A DNA stretch of 7,683 nt, taken from the NCBI GenBank assembly GCA_934590505.1, contig CAKTPC010000092.1:1-7683 (forward strand), read 5' to 3'. Below the pieces are notes generated by a model that was not told where the DNA came from, did not search any database, and worked only from the letters and a program-made list of their open reading frames with translations. Of this stretch, positions 1 through 6,280 are shown one piece after another. The stretch comes from an uncultured Oscillospiraceae bacterium (GTDB taxonomy: Bacteria > Bacillota > Clostridia > Oscillospirales > Oscillospiraceae). How positions within the stretch are numbered: the stretch's first letter is position 1; every line of letters begins with the position of its first letter. The translations under genes and the position numbers were made by a program.

Positions 1-117
1 GGCATTGCGTCGATCAACCTGCTCAGGTACATAAGCTCGAAAGGCAAGTTCGGCGGCTTTGCGTATTACTGCTGGGTCATCGGCGTTCTGTCCATTATTC
101 TGACGATGATCTTCTGA
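1..117 (+). CDS. uppP: C-terminal end of probable undecaprenyl-diphosphatase (partial, 5' end outside window)
   Basis: Frame 1 is open from the first base to a TGA at 115-117 and encodes 38 residues. The tail has a basic amphipathic stretch (LLRYISSKGKFG), an aromatic patch (FAYYCW) and a final hydrophobic helix ending in IILTMIF. This matches the layout of the last segment of UppP/BacA, the integral membrane enzyme that dephosphorylates undecaprenyl diphosphate so that the lipid carrier of peptidoglycan synthesis can be reused. In that family a short basic linker and a 'F..F..Y' patch precede the last transmembrane helix. The catalytic motifs lie upstream of the window, so this rests on the tail alone; another polytopic membrane protein is possible. 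Only 21 nt separate its stop from the ftsK start, which suggests co-transcription. Confidence 0.6.
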   Translation, partial: GIASINLLRYISSKGKFGGFAYYCWVIGVLSIILTMIF

Positions 118-138
118 TCTTGAAAGGACTTTCTATAA

Positions 139-2745
139 ATGGCACAAGCTAAGAAAACCACAACCAAAAAGAAAACCTCGTCCTCGAAAAAGACGAGCGC
201 GAAGGCGCAGCCGACTCAGCCGCCGGATCCGGTGGTGCCGGTCAGGCGCGAGATAGGTGCGGTCCTGTCACTGTTCCTAGCGCTCTTCGTTGGCATCAGC
301 TATTTCATGAATGAGGGCGCGTTTATTCTTTTCTTCTCAAATCTCATAAAGGGATTGATCGGCTGGGGCTATTGGCTCACGGCACCGGTGTTCCTGCTCG
401 TCGCAATAATTCTCGGCTTTCATCGCGGTCGTCCCGTGGCGCTGCGCGTTTTCTGTGCGCTGATGATACCTATACTCGCCGCGTCGGTCATGAGCCTTAT
501 GATGTATAAATATCAGCTTGACGGCGGGGATATTAAGATCATGTGCAGCATCCTGTTTGAGCAGGGGCAGCGGCTCGACTCAGCAGGCGTGTTCGGCGGA
601 CTTGTCGCCTACGCGCTGGAGAAGTCTTTCAGCATATACGGCGCGCTGCCGGTGCTGCTGGTAGGTCTTGTGTTTGCTGTTATCGTCTCCGTGAACGGCA
701 GCTTTAAGAAAGTCGCGGATAAAGTCAAGCTTCAGGTCGAGGCAAAATACGACCCGTCCATGTATGAGGATGCGCTCAAGCCCGTGAGCTCTGTTGCGGG
801 CAGAGTGCCGGTAAGCCAGAAGCCCAGCAAGATAGAGCGTATAAGCCGCTCAGCTTACCCGGTAGATATCCCGCTCGGCGATGACGATGACGCGCTTGAA
901 CTGCTTGACGGACGCAGCGCAAAGCCTAAGCGCGGTGCAAAGAGCCAGAAGCCCGATACCGCACTTGCGACTGACGGTGTCGCTCCGCTTTCGATGAAGG
1001 AGGCCGCGGCGCTCGCCGGTGTGCAGCTTACTGAACCGGAGAGCGTGAAACCGGACGTGAAGAAGTCCGCCGGCAAATCCGTCACTGTTTCGGCTGAGAT
1101 ATCCGACCCGCCAAAAATAAAGAAGATAGACCGCGCGGAGGTAGATGCGGAGGCGCAGGCTGTCGCCGAGGCGATAAACGCGACCGAGGACAAGCCTGAT
1201 TATGAGTTCCCGCCGCTGTCGCTGCTCAGGAGCGGCGGCGTGTCCACTGTGGATTCGCGCGAGGAGATAATCACGAATAAGGAGCGCCTTGAGGGCGCGA
1301 TAAGAAGCTTCGGCATCAGCGCGACTATCGTCGGCGTGACGCGCGGCCCGACGGTCACGCGCTATGATATTGAGCTTGACCAGGGCGTGAAGCTCGCAAG
1401 GGTCACAAACCTTGCCGGCGACCTTGCCCTCGCTCTCGGCGTTGTGAATGTGCGCATTGCGCCCATACCTGATAAGATATCCACCGTCGGCATAGAGGTA
1501 CCGAACAAGATCGTCAGTACCGTTTACCTGCGCGATATAATCGAATCGCCGAAGTTCACCTCTGCAAAGTCGAAGCTCAGCTTTGCTCTCGGCAAGGACA
1601 TCGGCGGCGACTGCATCGTCGGCAACATCGCAAAGCTGCCGCATATGCTCATTGCCGGTACCACCGGCTCCGGTAAATCCGTCTGCATGAACTCGCTCAT
1701 TCTGTCGCTGCTGTATAAGGCGCGGCCGGATGAGGTCAGGCTCATTATGATCGACCCGAAGATGGTCGAACTCGGTGTGTATAACGGCATCCCGCACCTC
1801 TATGTGCCTGTCGTCACCGACCCGAAGAAGGCGGCGGGTGCGCTGCAGTGGTCGGTCGTCGAAATGCTCAAGCGTTACCGGCTCTTCTCCGAGGTCGGCG
1901 TGCGTGACCTTGAGAGCTACAATAAGCACTGCGTTTCAGCCGGGGAGCAGACTCTGCCGCAGGTCATCATTGTCATTGACGAGCTGGCGGACCTCATGCT
2001 CGTCGCCTCCAAGGAGGTCGAGGAGAGCATCTGCCGCGTGGCGCAGATGGGACGCGCTGCCGGTATGCACCTTGTCATTGCTACGCAGCGTCCGTCCGCG
2101 GACGTCATTACCGGCCTTATGAAAGCCAACATCCCGTCGCGCATCGCGTTTGCGGTCTCGTCCGCGATGGAGAGCCGCATTATTCTCGACCAGGGCGGCG
2201 CTGAAAAGCTCGTCGGTATGGGCGATATGCTGTTTTCACCCGTCGGCTGCGGAAAGCCCGTCCGCATTCAGGGCGCGTTCGTTTCCGATGAGGAGCGCGA
2301 GGACGTCATACGCTTCATTAAGGAGGGTGCGGGCGGCACGGCACAGAACAACAGCGAGATCGAGGAATTTATGAACAAGGCCGCCGAGGATAAGAACTCC
2401 GGCAGTGACGGCGGAAAATCCTCTAAGGAGGAGAAGGGCGGTCTCGGCGGATATGATGAGATGCTTCCGCAGGCGGTCGAGGTCGTGTTGGAGACAAAGT
2501 CCTGCTCCGTCTCAATGCTCCAGCGTCGTGTCAAGCTCGGCTATTCCAGAGCCGCGCGCATCGTCGACCAGATGGAGGAGCTCGGCATCGTCGGCCCGTA
2601 TGAGGGCGCAAAGCCCCGTCAGGTCGTCATTGACCGCGAGGGCTGGAACGAAATTCAGCGCGGTCTCGGTCTTGCACAGGACAGCGACCTCACCCTTGCT
2701 GCGGACATGAGCCAAGAGAACGACAGGATAGGCTATGACGAATAA
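139..2745 (+). CDS. ftsK: DNA translocase FtsK/SpoIIIE
   Basis: Membrane-anchored, ATP-driven double-stranded DNA pump that clears chromosomal DNA from the division or sporulation septum. The 868-residue product has the full family architecture. A Lys/Thr/Ser-rich cytoplasmic N-terminus (1-25) is followed by about four membrane helices (roughly 39-57, 74-93, 101-122, 166-186). A charged, low-complexity linker runs to about 354, and the alpha/beta motor begins at YEFPPLSLL (355). Walker A is GTTGSGKS (507-514) and Walker B is VIIVIDE with D614/E615. The C-terminal gamma winged helix (about 772-835) carries the conserved GYSRAARIVDQME (801-813), the module that reads polar DNA sequences in FtsK and SpoIIIE. 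It is somewhat longer than B. subtilis SpoIIIE (about 790 residues), mainly in the linker. The ATG at 139 has an AAAGGA site at 123-128. Membrane helices exclude the soluble paralogue SftA; FtsK versus SpoIIIE naming cannot be settled from sequence. Motor and gamma domain look intact. Confidence 0.96.
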   Translation: MAQAKKTTTKKKTSSSKKTSAKAQPTQPPDPVVPVRREIGAVLSLFLALFVGISYFMNEGAFILFFSNLIKGLIGWGYWLTAPVFLLVAIILGFHRGRPVALRVFCALMIPILAASVMSLMMYKYQLDGGDIKIMCSILFEQGQRLDSAGVFGGLVAYALEKSFSIYGALPVLLVGLVFAVIVSVNGSFKKVADKVKLQVEAKYDPSMYEDALKPVSSVAGRVPVSQKPSKIERISRSAYPVDIPLGDDDDALELLDGRSAKPKRGAKSQKPDTALATDGVAPLSMKEAAALAGVQLTEPESVKPDVKKSAGKSVTVSAEISDPPKIKKIDRAEVDAEAQAVAEAINATEDKPDYEFPPLSLLRSGGVSTVDSREEIITNKERLEGAIRSFGISATIVGVTRGPTVTRYDIELDQGVKLARVTNLAGDLALALGVVNVRIAPIPDKISTVGIEVPNKIVSTVYLRDIIESPKFTSAKSKLSFALGKDIGGDCIVGNIAKLPHMLIAGTTGSGKSVCMNSLILSLLYKARPDEVRLIMIDPKMVELGVYNGIPHLYVPVVTDPKKAAGALQWSVVEMLKRYRLFSEVGVRDLESYNKHCVSAGEQTLPQVIIVIDELADLMLVASKEVEESICRVAQMGRAAGMHLVIATQRPSADVITGLMKANIPSRIAFAVSSAMESRIILDQGGAEKLVGMGDMLFSPVGCGKPVRIQGAFVSDEEREDVIRFIKEGAGGTAQNNSEIEEFMNKAAEDKNSGSDGGKSSKEEKGGLGGYDEMLPQAVEVVLETKSCSVSMLQRRVKLGYSRAARIVDQMEELGIVGPYEGAKPRQVVIDREGWNEIQRGLGLAQDSDLTLAADMSQENDRIGYDE

Positions 2746-2750
2746 ACATA

Positions 2751-2777
2751 AAACGGGCGTTTTACCGACGCCCGTTT
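2751..2777 (+). terminator. Hairpin between ftsK and mrnC; weak terminator or attenuator
   Basis: A perfect 10-bp inverted repeat, AAACGGGCGT (2751-2760) and ACGCCCGTTT (2768-2777), encloses a 7-nt loop. It starts 5 nt after the ftsK stop and ends 6 nt before the Shine-Dalgarno site of mrnC. The stem is GC-rich, but the U-tract on the plus strand is short and broken (TTTGCCTT), so termination is probably partial. No room remains for a promoter between hairpin and mrnC, so mrnC is probably read from upstream through this structure or from a promoter inside ftsK. It could instead be an mRNA-processing or stability element. Confidence 0.6.
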
Positions 2778-2783
2778 GCCTTA

Positions 2784-2790
2784 AAAGGAG
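2784..2790 (+). promoter_or_regulatory. Ribosome binding site of mrnC
   Basis: AAAGGAG lies 6 nt before the ATG at 2797, a near-consensus Shine-Dalgarno site. It fixes the mrnC start and sits just beyond the hairpin at 2751-2777, so that structure could affect ribosome access as well as transcription. Confidence 0.8.
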
Positions 2791-2796
2791 AGCTAT

Positions 2797-3210
2797 ATGT
2801 ACGGATTTTTTCCTGAAATGCCCGTTCAGGATGTGAACAAAATAAGCATGCTCGGCCTTGCACACGTCGGCGACGCGGTGTATGAGCTGCTTTACAGGAG
2901 CAAGCTCTGCTCGGACGGGCACACGGCTGTCGCGGAAATGCACAGGATGACGGTCGCCTTCGTCCGCGCCGAGGCGCAGGCGGAAGCGGCGGCAAAGCTG
3001 CTGCCCGTGCTTACCACGGAGGAAGCGAGCGTCTATAAGCGCGGCAGGAACGCCAAGGTAAACTCCGTGCCGCATAATGCGGATATCGGCCAGTATCATG
3101 CGGCGACGGGGCTTGAGGCGCTGTTCGGCTGGCTGTATCTTCTGGGCAGAACCGAGCGGATAAACGAACTGTTCAACATCATTATCGGAGGTACGGACGA
3201 TGCCTCTTGA
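2797..3210 (+). CDS. mrnC: Mini-ribonuclease 3 (23S rRNA maturation)
   Basis: Short RNase III-family endonuclease that has the catalytic domain but no double-stranded RNA-binding domain. In B. subtilis, MrnC makes the final cuts at both ends of 23S rRNA, in the assembling 50S subunit. The 137-residue product matches the family's usual length (about 130-145). Visible family motifs are GLAHVGDAVYE (20-30) with the catalytic-type Asp26, the basic YKRGRNAK signature (80-87), PHNADIGQYHAATGLEAL (92-109) with Glu107 in the second acidic position, and GWLYLLG near the end. No C-terminal dsRNA-binding domain follows, which excludes full-length RNase III. The start has a strong AAAGGAG site. The last 11 nt, including the stop, overlap the start of rqcH in another frame, indicating translational coupling. 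Confidence 0.93.
   Translation: MYGFFPEMPVQDVNKISMLGLAHVGDAVYELLYRSKLCSDGHTAVAEMHRMTVAFVRAEAQAEAAAKLLPVLTTEEASVYKRGRNAKVNSVPHNADIGQYHAATGLEALFGWLYLLGRTERINELFNIIIGGTDDAS
3187..3191 (+). promoter_or_regulatory. Ribosome binding site of rqcH, inside mrnC
   Basis: GGAGG lies 8 nt before the ATG at 3200 and within the last codons of mrnC. It supports the overlapping start for rqcH, and ribosomes finishing mrnC would sit over the initiation region. Confidence 0.75.
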
Positions 3211-4924
3211 TGCGATATGCCTTTCCGCGCTCACTTCTGAACTGAGCGAAAAACTCACCGGCGGGCGTATCGATAAGGTGCAGCAGCCGGAACGGGACAT
3301 GCTGCTTATCTCCCTGCGCTCCAAGGGAGAAAACCTGCGCCTGCTCATATCTGCCGGAACGGGCAGCGCGAGGGTGCACCTGACAAAAGCTTCCTTTGAG
3401 AACCCTGCTGAGCCGCCGATGTTCTGTATGCTCATGCGCAAGCACCTTGTCGGCGCAAGGATCGCGTCAGTCAGCCAACCGGAGGGGGAGCGTATGCTCT
3501 GCATAGAGCTTGACAGCCGGGACGAGCTGGGCTTTGAAACGCGGAAGAAGCTTATTGCCGAGCTCATAGGCCGCAGCTCAAATCTGATACTGGTCGATGC
3601 CGAAGGGCGGATAACCGACTGCATGCGCAGGATGGATTTCGGCGGGGACGCGCTGCGCCGCATGCTCCCGGGGATGATATACCGTATGCCCCCGGCGCAG
3701 ACAAAGTCGCTGATACTCAAGACGGACCCCGAGCAGCGCCGCGCGCTCATCGCGTCAGCAGACAGGGATAAGCCCGTTGACAAATGGCTGCTTGACAGCT
3801 TTGCCGGGCTCTCGCCGCTCGTGTGCCGCGAGCTTGCGTACCGCAGCGGCGGATATGAAATGCTGCCGGAGCTGCTCGACGCCTTCTGTGAGAGCGTAAA
3901 CGCGGGCGAGATGCGCCCGTACCTGCTGCTCTCCGACGGAAAACCGGCGGACTTCAGCTTTATGAAGATAAGCCAGTACGGCGAGGCGATGGACTGCGAG
4001 GAGCAGGAGAGCTTTTCGGCGCTGCTCGACCGCTTCTATTCCGAGCGAGACAGGCTCGAACAGCAGCGCCGACGCAGCCATGACCTGACAAAGACCGTCC
4101 GTACCATGCGTGACCGCCAGCAGAGAAAGCTTGCTGCTCAGCTTGAGGAGCTGCGCCGTGCAGACGACAGGGAAACGCTCCGCCGCCGCGCGGAGCTTAT
4201 AAAGGCGAACCTCTATCGCATAAATAGGGGAGACCGGAGCCTTGAGTGCGAGGACTATTACGAACCGGACTGCCCGACCGTGCGTATTGAGCTTGACCCA
4301 TTAAAGACACCGCAGCAGAACGCGGCGGCACTCTTCAAAGAATACGGTAAAATGAAGGCCGCACAGGAGCACCTTACAAAGCTCACCGCGGAGGGCGAAA
4401 AACAGCTTGATTATCTCAACAGCGTGCTTGAGCTGCTGGAGAGCGCGGAGAGCGAGAAGGACGTTTCTGATATTCGCCGGGAGCTTATCGCGACCGGCTT
4501 TCTCAAGAACAGAAAGAACGCTAAGATGGACAAGGCAAAGGCTCAGGCTCCGCTGCGCTTCGTCACCGATGATGGGCTTGAGGTGCTTGTCGGCCGCAGC
4601 AATATTCAGAACGACGAGCTTACAACAAAGCTTGGCCGGCGCACGGATTACTGGCTGCACACACAGAAGATACACGGCAGCCATGTTATCCTCCGCTGCG
4701 AGGGCGTTGAGCCGCCTGAACGCAGCATAGAGCAGGCGGCGGTGATCGCGGCGCATTACTCACAGGGGCGCGGCGGGGCAAAGATCCCGGTGGATTATAC
4801 GATGCTGCGCTTTGTAAAGAAGCCGTCCGGTGCGCTGCCTGGAAAGGTGATATATACGGACTATAAAACGATCAATGTCCAAGGCGACCCAGTGCTCGTA
4901 AGCAGGCTCCGGAAAGGGAAGTAA
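3200..4924 (+). CDS. rqcH: Ribosome quality control protein RqcH (NFACT/Rqc2 family; 'fibronectin-binding protein')
   Basis: Bacterial Rqc2 homologue. It binds 50S subunits still carrying a stalled peptidyl-tRNA and recruits tRNA-Ala to add a C-terminal alanine tail that marks the chain for degradation. Older annotations call the family FbpA or PavA-like fibronectin-binding protein. The 574-residue product has the full layout and usual length (about 570): NFACT-N with GGRIDKV (21-27), ENPAEPPMFCML (67-78) and the RKH at 80-82; a helix-hairpin-helix segment around FAGLSPLVCREL (201-212); a Gln/Arg/Glu-rich coiled coil in two arms (about 279-330 and 375-430); and a C-terminal NFACT-R domain (about 451-565) with VGRSNIQNDELT and the DYWLH motif (483-487). 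At the position of the functionally important Asp97-Arg98 pair of B. subtilis RqcH this protein has Glu97-Arg98. It overlaps mrnC by 11 nt and ends 12 nt before a strong hairpin terminator. Confidence 0.94.
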   Translation: MPLDAICLSALTSELSEKLTGGRIDKVQQPERDMLLISLRSKGENLRLLISAGTGSARVHLTKASFENPAEPPMFCMLMRKHLVGARIASVSQPEGERMLCIELDSRDELGFETRKKLIAELIGRSSNLILVDAEGRITDCMRRMDFGGDALRRMLPGMIYRMPPAQTKSLILKTDPEQRRALIASADRDKPVDKWLLDSFAGLSPLVCRELAYRSGGYEMLPELLDAFCESVNAGEMRPYLLLSDGKPADFSFMKISQYGEAMDCEEQESFSALLDRFYSERDRLEQQRRRSHDLTKTVRTMRDRQQRKLAAQLEELRRADDRETLRRRAELIKANLYRINRGDRSLECEDYYEPDCPTVRIELDPLKTPQQNAAALFKEYGKMKAAQEHLTKLTAEGEKQLDYLNSVLELLESAESEKDVSDIRRELIATGFLKNRKNAKMDKAKAQAPLRFVTDDGLEVLVGRSNIQNDELTTKLGRRTDYWLHTQKIHGSHVILRCEGVEPPERSIEQAAVIAAHYSQGRGGAKIPVDYTMLRFVKKPSGALPGKVIYTDYKTINVQGDPVLVSRLRKGK

Positions 4925-4936
4925 AGGCTCTAAACT

Positions 4937-4978
4937 AAAAGCTGGGTGTATCCGAAAAAACGGATACACCCAGCTTTT
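4937..4978. terminator. Bidirectional intrinsic terminator between convergent genes
   Basis: A perfect 18-bp inverted repeat, AAAAGCTGGGTGTATCCG (4937-4954) and CGGATACACCCAGCTTTT (4961-4978), surrounds an A6 loop (4955-4960). The stem ends in T4 on both strands. It lies 12 nt after the rqcH stop and 32 nt from the stop of the minus-strand DUF436 gene, so it can end both transcripts. The 86-nt gap between these genes holds nothing else I can identify. Confidence 0.92.
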
Positions 4979-5010
4979 GAACTGAAATCATGTTTTATTG
5001 CGGCAGCTAT

Positions 5011-5562
5011 TTACTTCAGCTCTTCCTGATATCTTGCGCGCTCGCCGCCGATGAAGCGCGGCCTTGTGCGCGCGCAGATGAGCACGGCCTCGCCGATCCT
5101 GTTAAGGCTCAGACGTACCGGCACGGCGACGTCCTTCAGATGCATCCCGATAAGTGTCGCGCCGATATCCATACCGGCCTTGGCCATGATGTGCTCGACC
5201 GCGGCGGGCTGCTCCAGATGCTCCCAAACTGTGGTCGCGAAGGATCCGCCGGCGTGCGCCCAAGGACGGACGTTCACGATATCGTAGCCAAACTTATCGG
5301 CGGCCTCAGCCTCAAGGATAATTGCGCGGTTGAGGTGTTCGCAGCACTGGGCGGCAAGATATATGCCGCGCTCATGGAGCACGGGGTATATACCGTCAAA
5401 CACGGCTTGTGCGGCCTCCATGCTTGAGCCCTTGCCGATGCGCGCGCCAACGATTTCACTTGACGAGCAGCCGACGACAAACAGATCACCGGCCTTGAGC
5501 CCGGAAACTTCCAGCAGCTCCGTGACGGCCTGCTTTGCCTGAGCGGTTATTTCCTCGTACAT
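5011..5562 (-). CDS. DUF436 / YwlG-like protein (TIGR01440 family), function unknown
   Basis: Conserved Firmicute protein of unknown biochemical role, related to B. subtilis YwlG (UPF0340, about 180 residues). With the chosen start the product is 183 residues. Family signatures are VVGCSSSE (29-36), AQCCEHLNRA (71-80), GMHLKDVAVPVR (139-150) and ARTRPRFIGGERA (164-176). The invariant-looking Cys, His and Arg residues (C32, C73, C74, H76, H141, R166, R168) suggest a catalytic or metal site, but this is inference. No signal peptide or membrane helix is seen, so it is probably cytosolic. The frame extends 23 codons further upstream, but the site GAAGGGAG (5577-5570) is 7 nt from the ATG at 5562 and only 1 nt from the ATG at 5568, and the shorter start gives the family's usual length. 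It follows the ECF S-component gene by 13 nt, and its ribosome site overlaps that gene's stop. Confidence 0.88.
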   Translation of the reverse strand: MYEEITAQAKQAVTELLEVSGLKAGDLFVVGCSSSEIVGARIGKGSSMEAAQAVFDGIYPVLHERGIYLAAQCCEHLNRAIILEAEAADKFGYDIVNVRPWAHAGGSFATTVWEHLEQPAAVEHIMAKAGMDIGATLIGMHLKDVAVPVRLSLNRIGEAVLICARTRPRFIGGERARYQEELK

Positions 5563-5575
5563 CTCCATGCTCCCT

Positions 5576-6088
5576 TCAGACGGACAGACGGCGCACGTAG
5601 GGGATGGCGTAAAGCGCCTTGTATGCCGCAATGCCGACGATTATACCTGCTGCGCCCTGAATGGCGTTGCCGGGGATGCTTGCCGCGGCAGCCATGCCGT
5701 AGCCGAGGATGAGACTTTCATAAGCAAAGTACCCGAGCACCATGACGGCCTCGCCCGCGATGGCGGAGAGGATCATCGCACCGGTCTTGCCGTGCAGAGC
5801 CTTGAAGATGAGCGCGGCAGTGAGCGCCGTGAGACCCTTTATAACGAGCGTGCCGGGAGCGTAGAATGCGTAGCCGAGCAAGAGGTCAGCGAGCATAGAG
5901 CCGATGCCGCCCGCGGCCATGCCGTAGACCGGCCCGAGGAAGAAGGCGCTCAGCAGGACGACGCAGTCGCCGAGGTTTATATACCCGTTCGTTGCGGGCA
6001 TGGGGATATGGATAAGCATCGTTGCGGCGCAGGTCAGCGCGGCAAAGAGTGCGGCGAGAATAAGTCTGGTGAGTTTATCGTGTTTCAT
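5576..6088 (-). CDS. ECF transporter S-component (substrate-capture membrane protein, substrate unassigned)
   Basis: Small integral membrane protein that binds a vitamin-like solute outside the cell and delivers it to a shared energising module (EcfA, EcfA', EcfT), which is not encoded here. The 170-residue product is nearly all hydrophobic, with about six membrane segments (roughly 8-27, 37-55, 57-72, 78-97, 104-124, 138-160). The first helix carries small-residue spacing (LAALFAALTCAAT) like the AxxxA motif by which S-components dock on EcfT. Family-like motifs follow: NGYINLGD (34-41), LGPVYG (51-56), GSMLADLLLGY (63-73) and IKGLTAL (83-89). The ATG at 6088 is supported by GGAGGT (6099-6094) 5 nt upstream. 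The frame stays open far upstream, but that part is antisense to the mutase gene and is not plausible protein. The substrate cannot be named from sequence; other S-components with this pattern handle riboflavin, pyridoxine or thiamine-related compounds. Confidence 0.85.
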   Translation of the reverse strand: MKHDKLTRLILAALFAALTCAATMLIHIPMPATNGYINLGDCVVLLSAFFLGPVYGMAAGGIGSMLADLLLGYAFYAPGTLVIKGLTALTAALIFKALHGKTGAMILSAIAGEAVMVLGYFAYESLILGYGMAAAASIPGNAIQGAAGIIVGIAAYKALYAIPYVRRLSV

Positions 6089-6093
6089 GTTGC

Positions 6094-6099
6094 ACCTCC
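6094..6099 (-). promoter_or_regulatory. Ribosome binding site of the ECF S-component gene
   Basis: Read on the minus strand, GGAGGT is followed by GCAAC and the ATG at 6088. This full-strength site decides the start inside a much longer open frame. Confidence 0.85.
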
Positions 6100-6115
6100 G
6101 TGGTTTTATGGTGGT

Positions 6116-6141
6116 AATATAGTCCATAAACTGGATATATT
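6116..6141. repeat. Inverted repeat spanning the ECF promoter (possible operator)
   Basis: AATATAgTCCA (6116-6126) and TGGATATATT (6132-6141) are complementary over 10 bp with one bulged G at 6122 and a 5-nt centre (TAAAC). The repeat runs from the -10 box into the -35 box of the predicted minus-strand promoter, where a repressor would block polymerase. The one-base asymmetry and AT-rich arms weaken the case. Confidence 0.4.
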
Positions 6142-6144
6142 CAA
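6116..6144 (-). promoter_or_regulatory. Candidate sigma-A-type promoter of the ECF/DUF436 operon
   Basis: On the minus strand, TTGAAT (6144-6139) is separated by exactly 17 nt from TATATT (6121-6116). The -10 element matches the consensus at 5 of 6 positions and the -35 at 4 of 6. Transcription would start near 6109, leaving a leader of about 20 nt before the ATG at 6088, just enough for the ribosome site. The promoter is overlapped by an inverted repeat (6116-6141). Prediction by eye only. Confidence 0.6.
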
Positions 6145-6174
6145 GTATCAATTTAATGCAAAAATACAAGACCA

Positions 6175-6204
6175 GATGTGCGGCAAAAATGCCGGAGCTG
6201 CATC
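6175..6204. repeat. Short interrupted hairpin in the divergent intergenic region
   Basis: A 5-bp stem CGGCA/TGCCG with an AAAA loop (6181-6194) lies inside an outer GATG (6175-6178) and CATC (6201-6204) pair. It sits between the two predicted promoters and outside both predicted transcripts, so an RNA role would need a further upstream promoter. It may be a protein site or chance. Confidence 0.25.
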
Positions 6205-6233
6205 TTGCTTCCACTGCCAACTGATGGTAAAAT
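6205..6233 (+). promoter_or_regulatory. Candidate promoter of the hexose phosphate mutase gene
   Basis: TTGCTT (6205-6210), a 17-nt spacer and TAAAAT (6228-6233). The -10 matches the consensus at 5 of 6 positions and has an extended TG motif (TGG directly before it), which can offset the weak -35 (3 of 6). Transcription would start near 6240, giving a leader of about 47 nt that contains a small GCGC-TTTG-GCGC hairpin (6252-6263) and then the ribosome site. Prediction by eye. Confidence 0.5.
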
Positions 6234-6274
6234 AAATCATAATTGAAAAGAGCGCTTTGGCGCATAACAGGTAT

Positions 6275-6280
6275 GAGGTG
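6275..6280 (+). promoter_or_regulatory. Ribosome binding site of the hexose phosphate mutase gene
   Basis: GAGGTG lies 6 nt before the ATG at 6287. A nearer-upstream ATG at 6273 reads into a TGA after one codon, so 6287 is the start. The encoded protein begins MIKFGTGGWRA, as expected for this family. Confidence 0.75.

Noticed and set aside
850..1929. Minus-strand open frame of 359 codons antisense to ftsK
   Set aside because: It lies entirely opposite an intact, motif-rich ftsK. The translation is rich in Arg, His and Leu with no recognisable domain, as expected from the reverse complement of GC-rich coding sequence.
2512..3783. Minus-strand open frame of 423 codons across the ftsK end, mrnC and rqcH start
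   Set aside because: It runs antisense to three well-supported genes and through the hairpin at 2751-2777. It shows no domain and is a by-product of codon bias.
5563..5631. Longer start for the DUF436 protein (206 codons)
   Set aside because: The extra residues overlap the S-component gene and are not like the family N-terminus. The only good ribosome site is correctly spaced for the ATG at 5562.
5567..6235. Plus-strand open frame of 222 codons opposite the ECF S-component gene
   Set aside because: Its translation is hydrophilic and shows no family features, whereas the opposite strand encodes a typical multi-helix membrane protein with a strong ribosome site.
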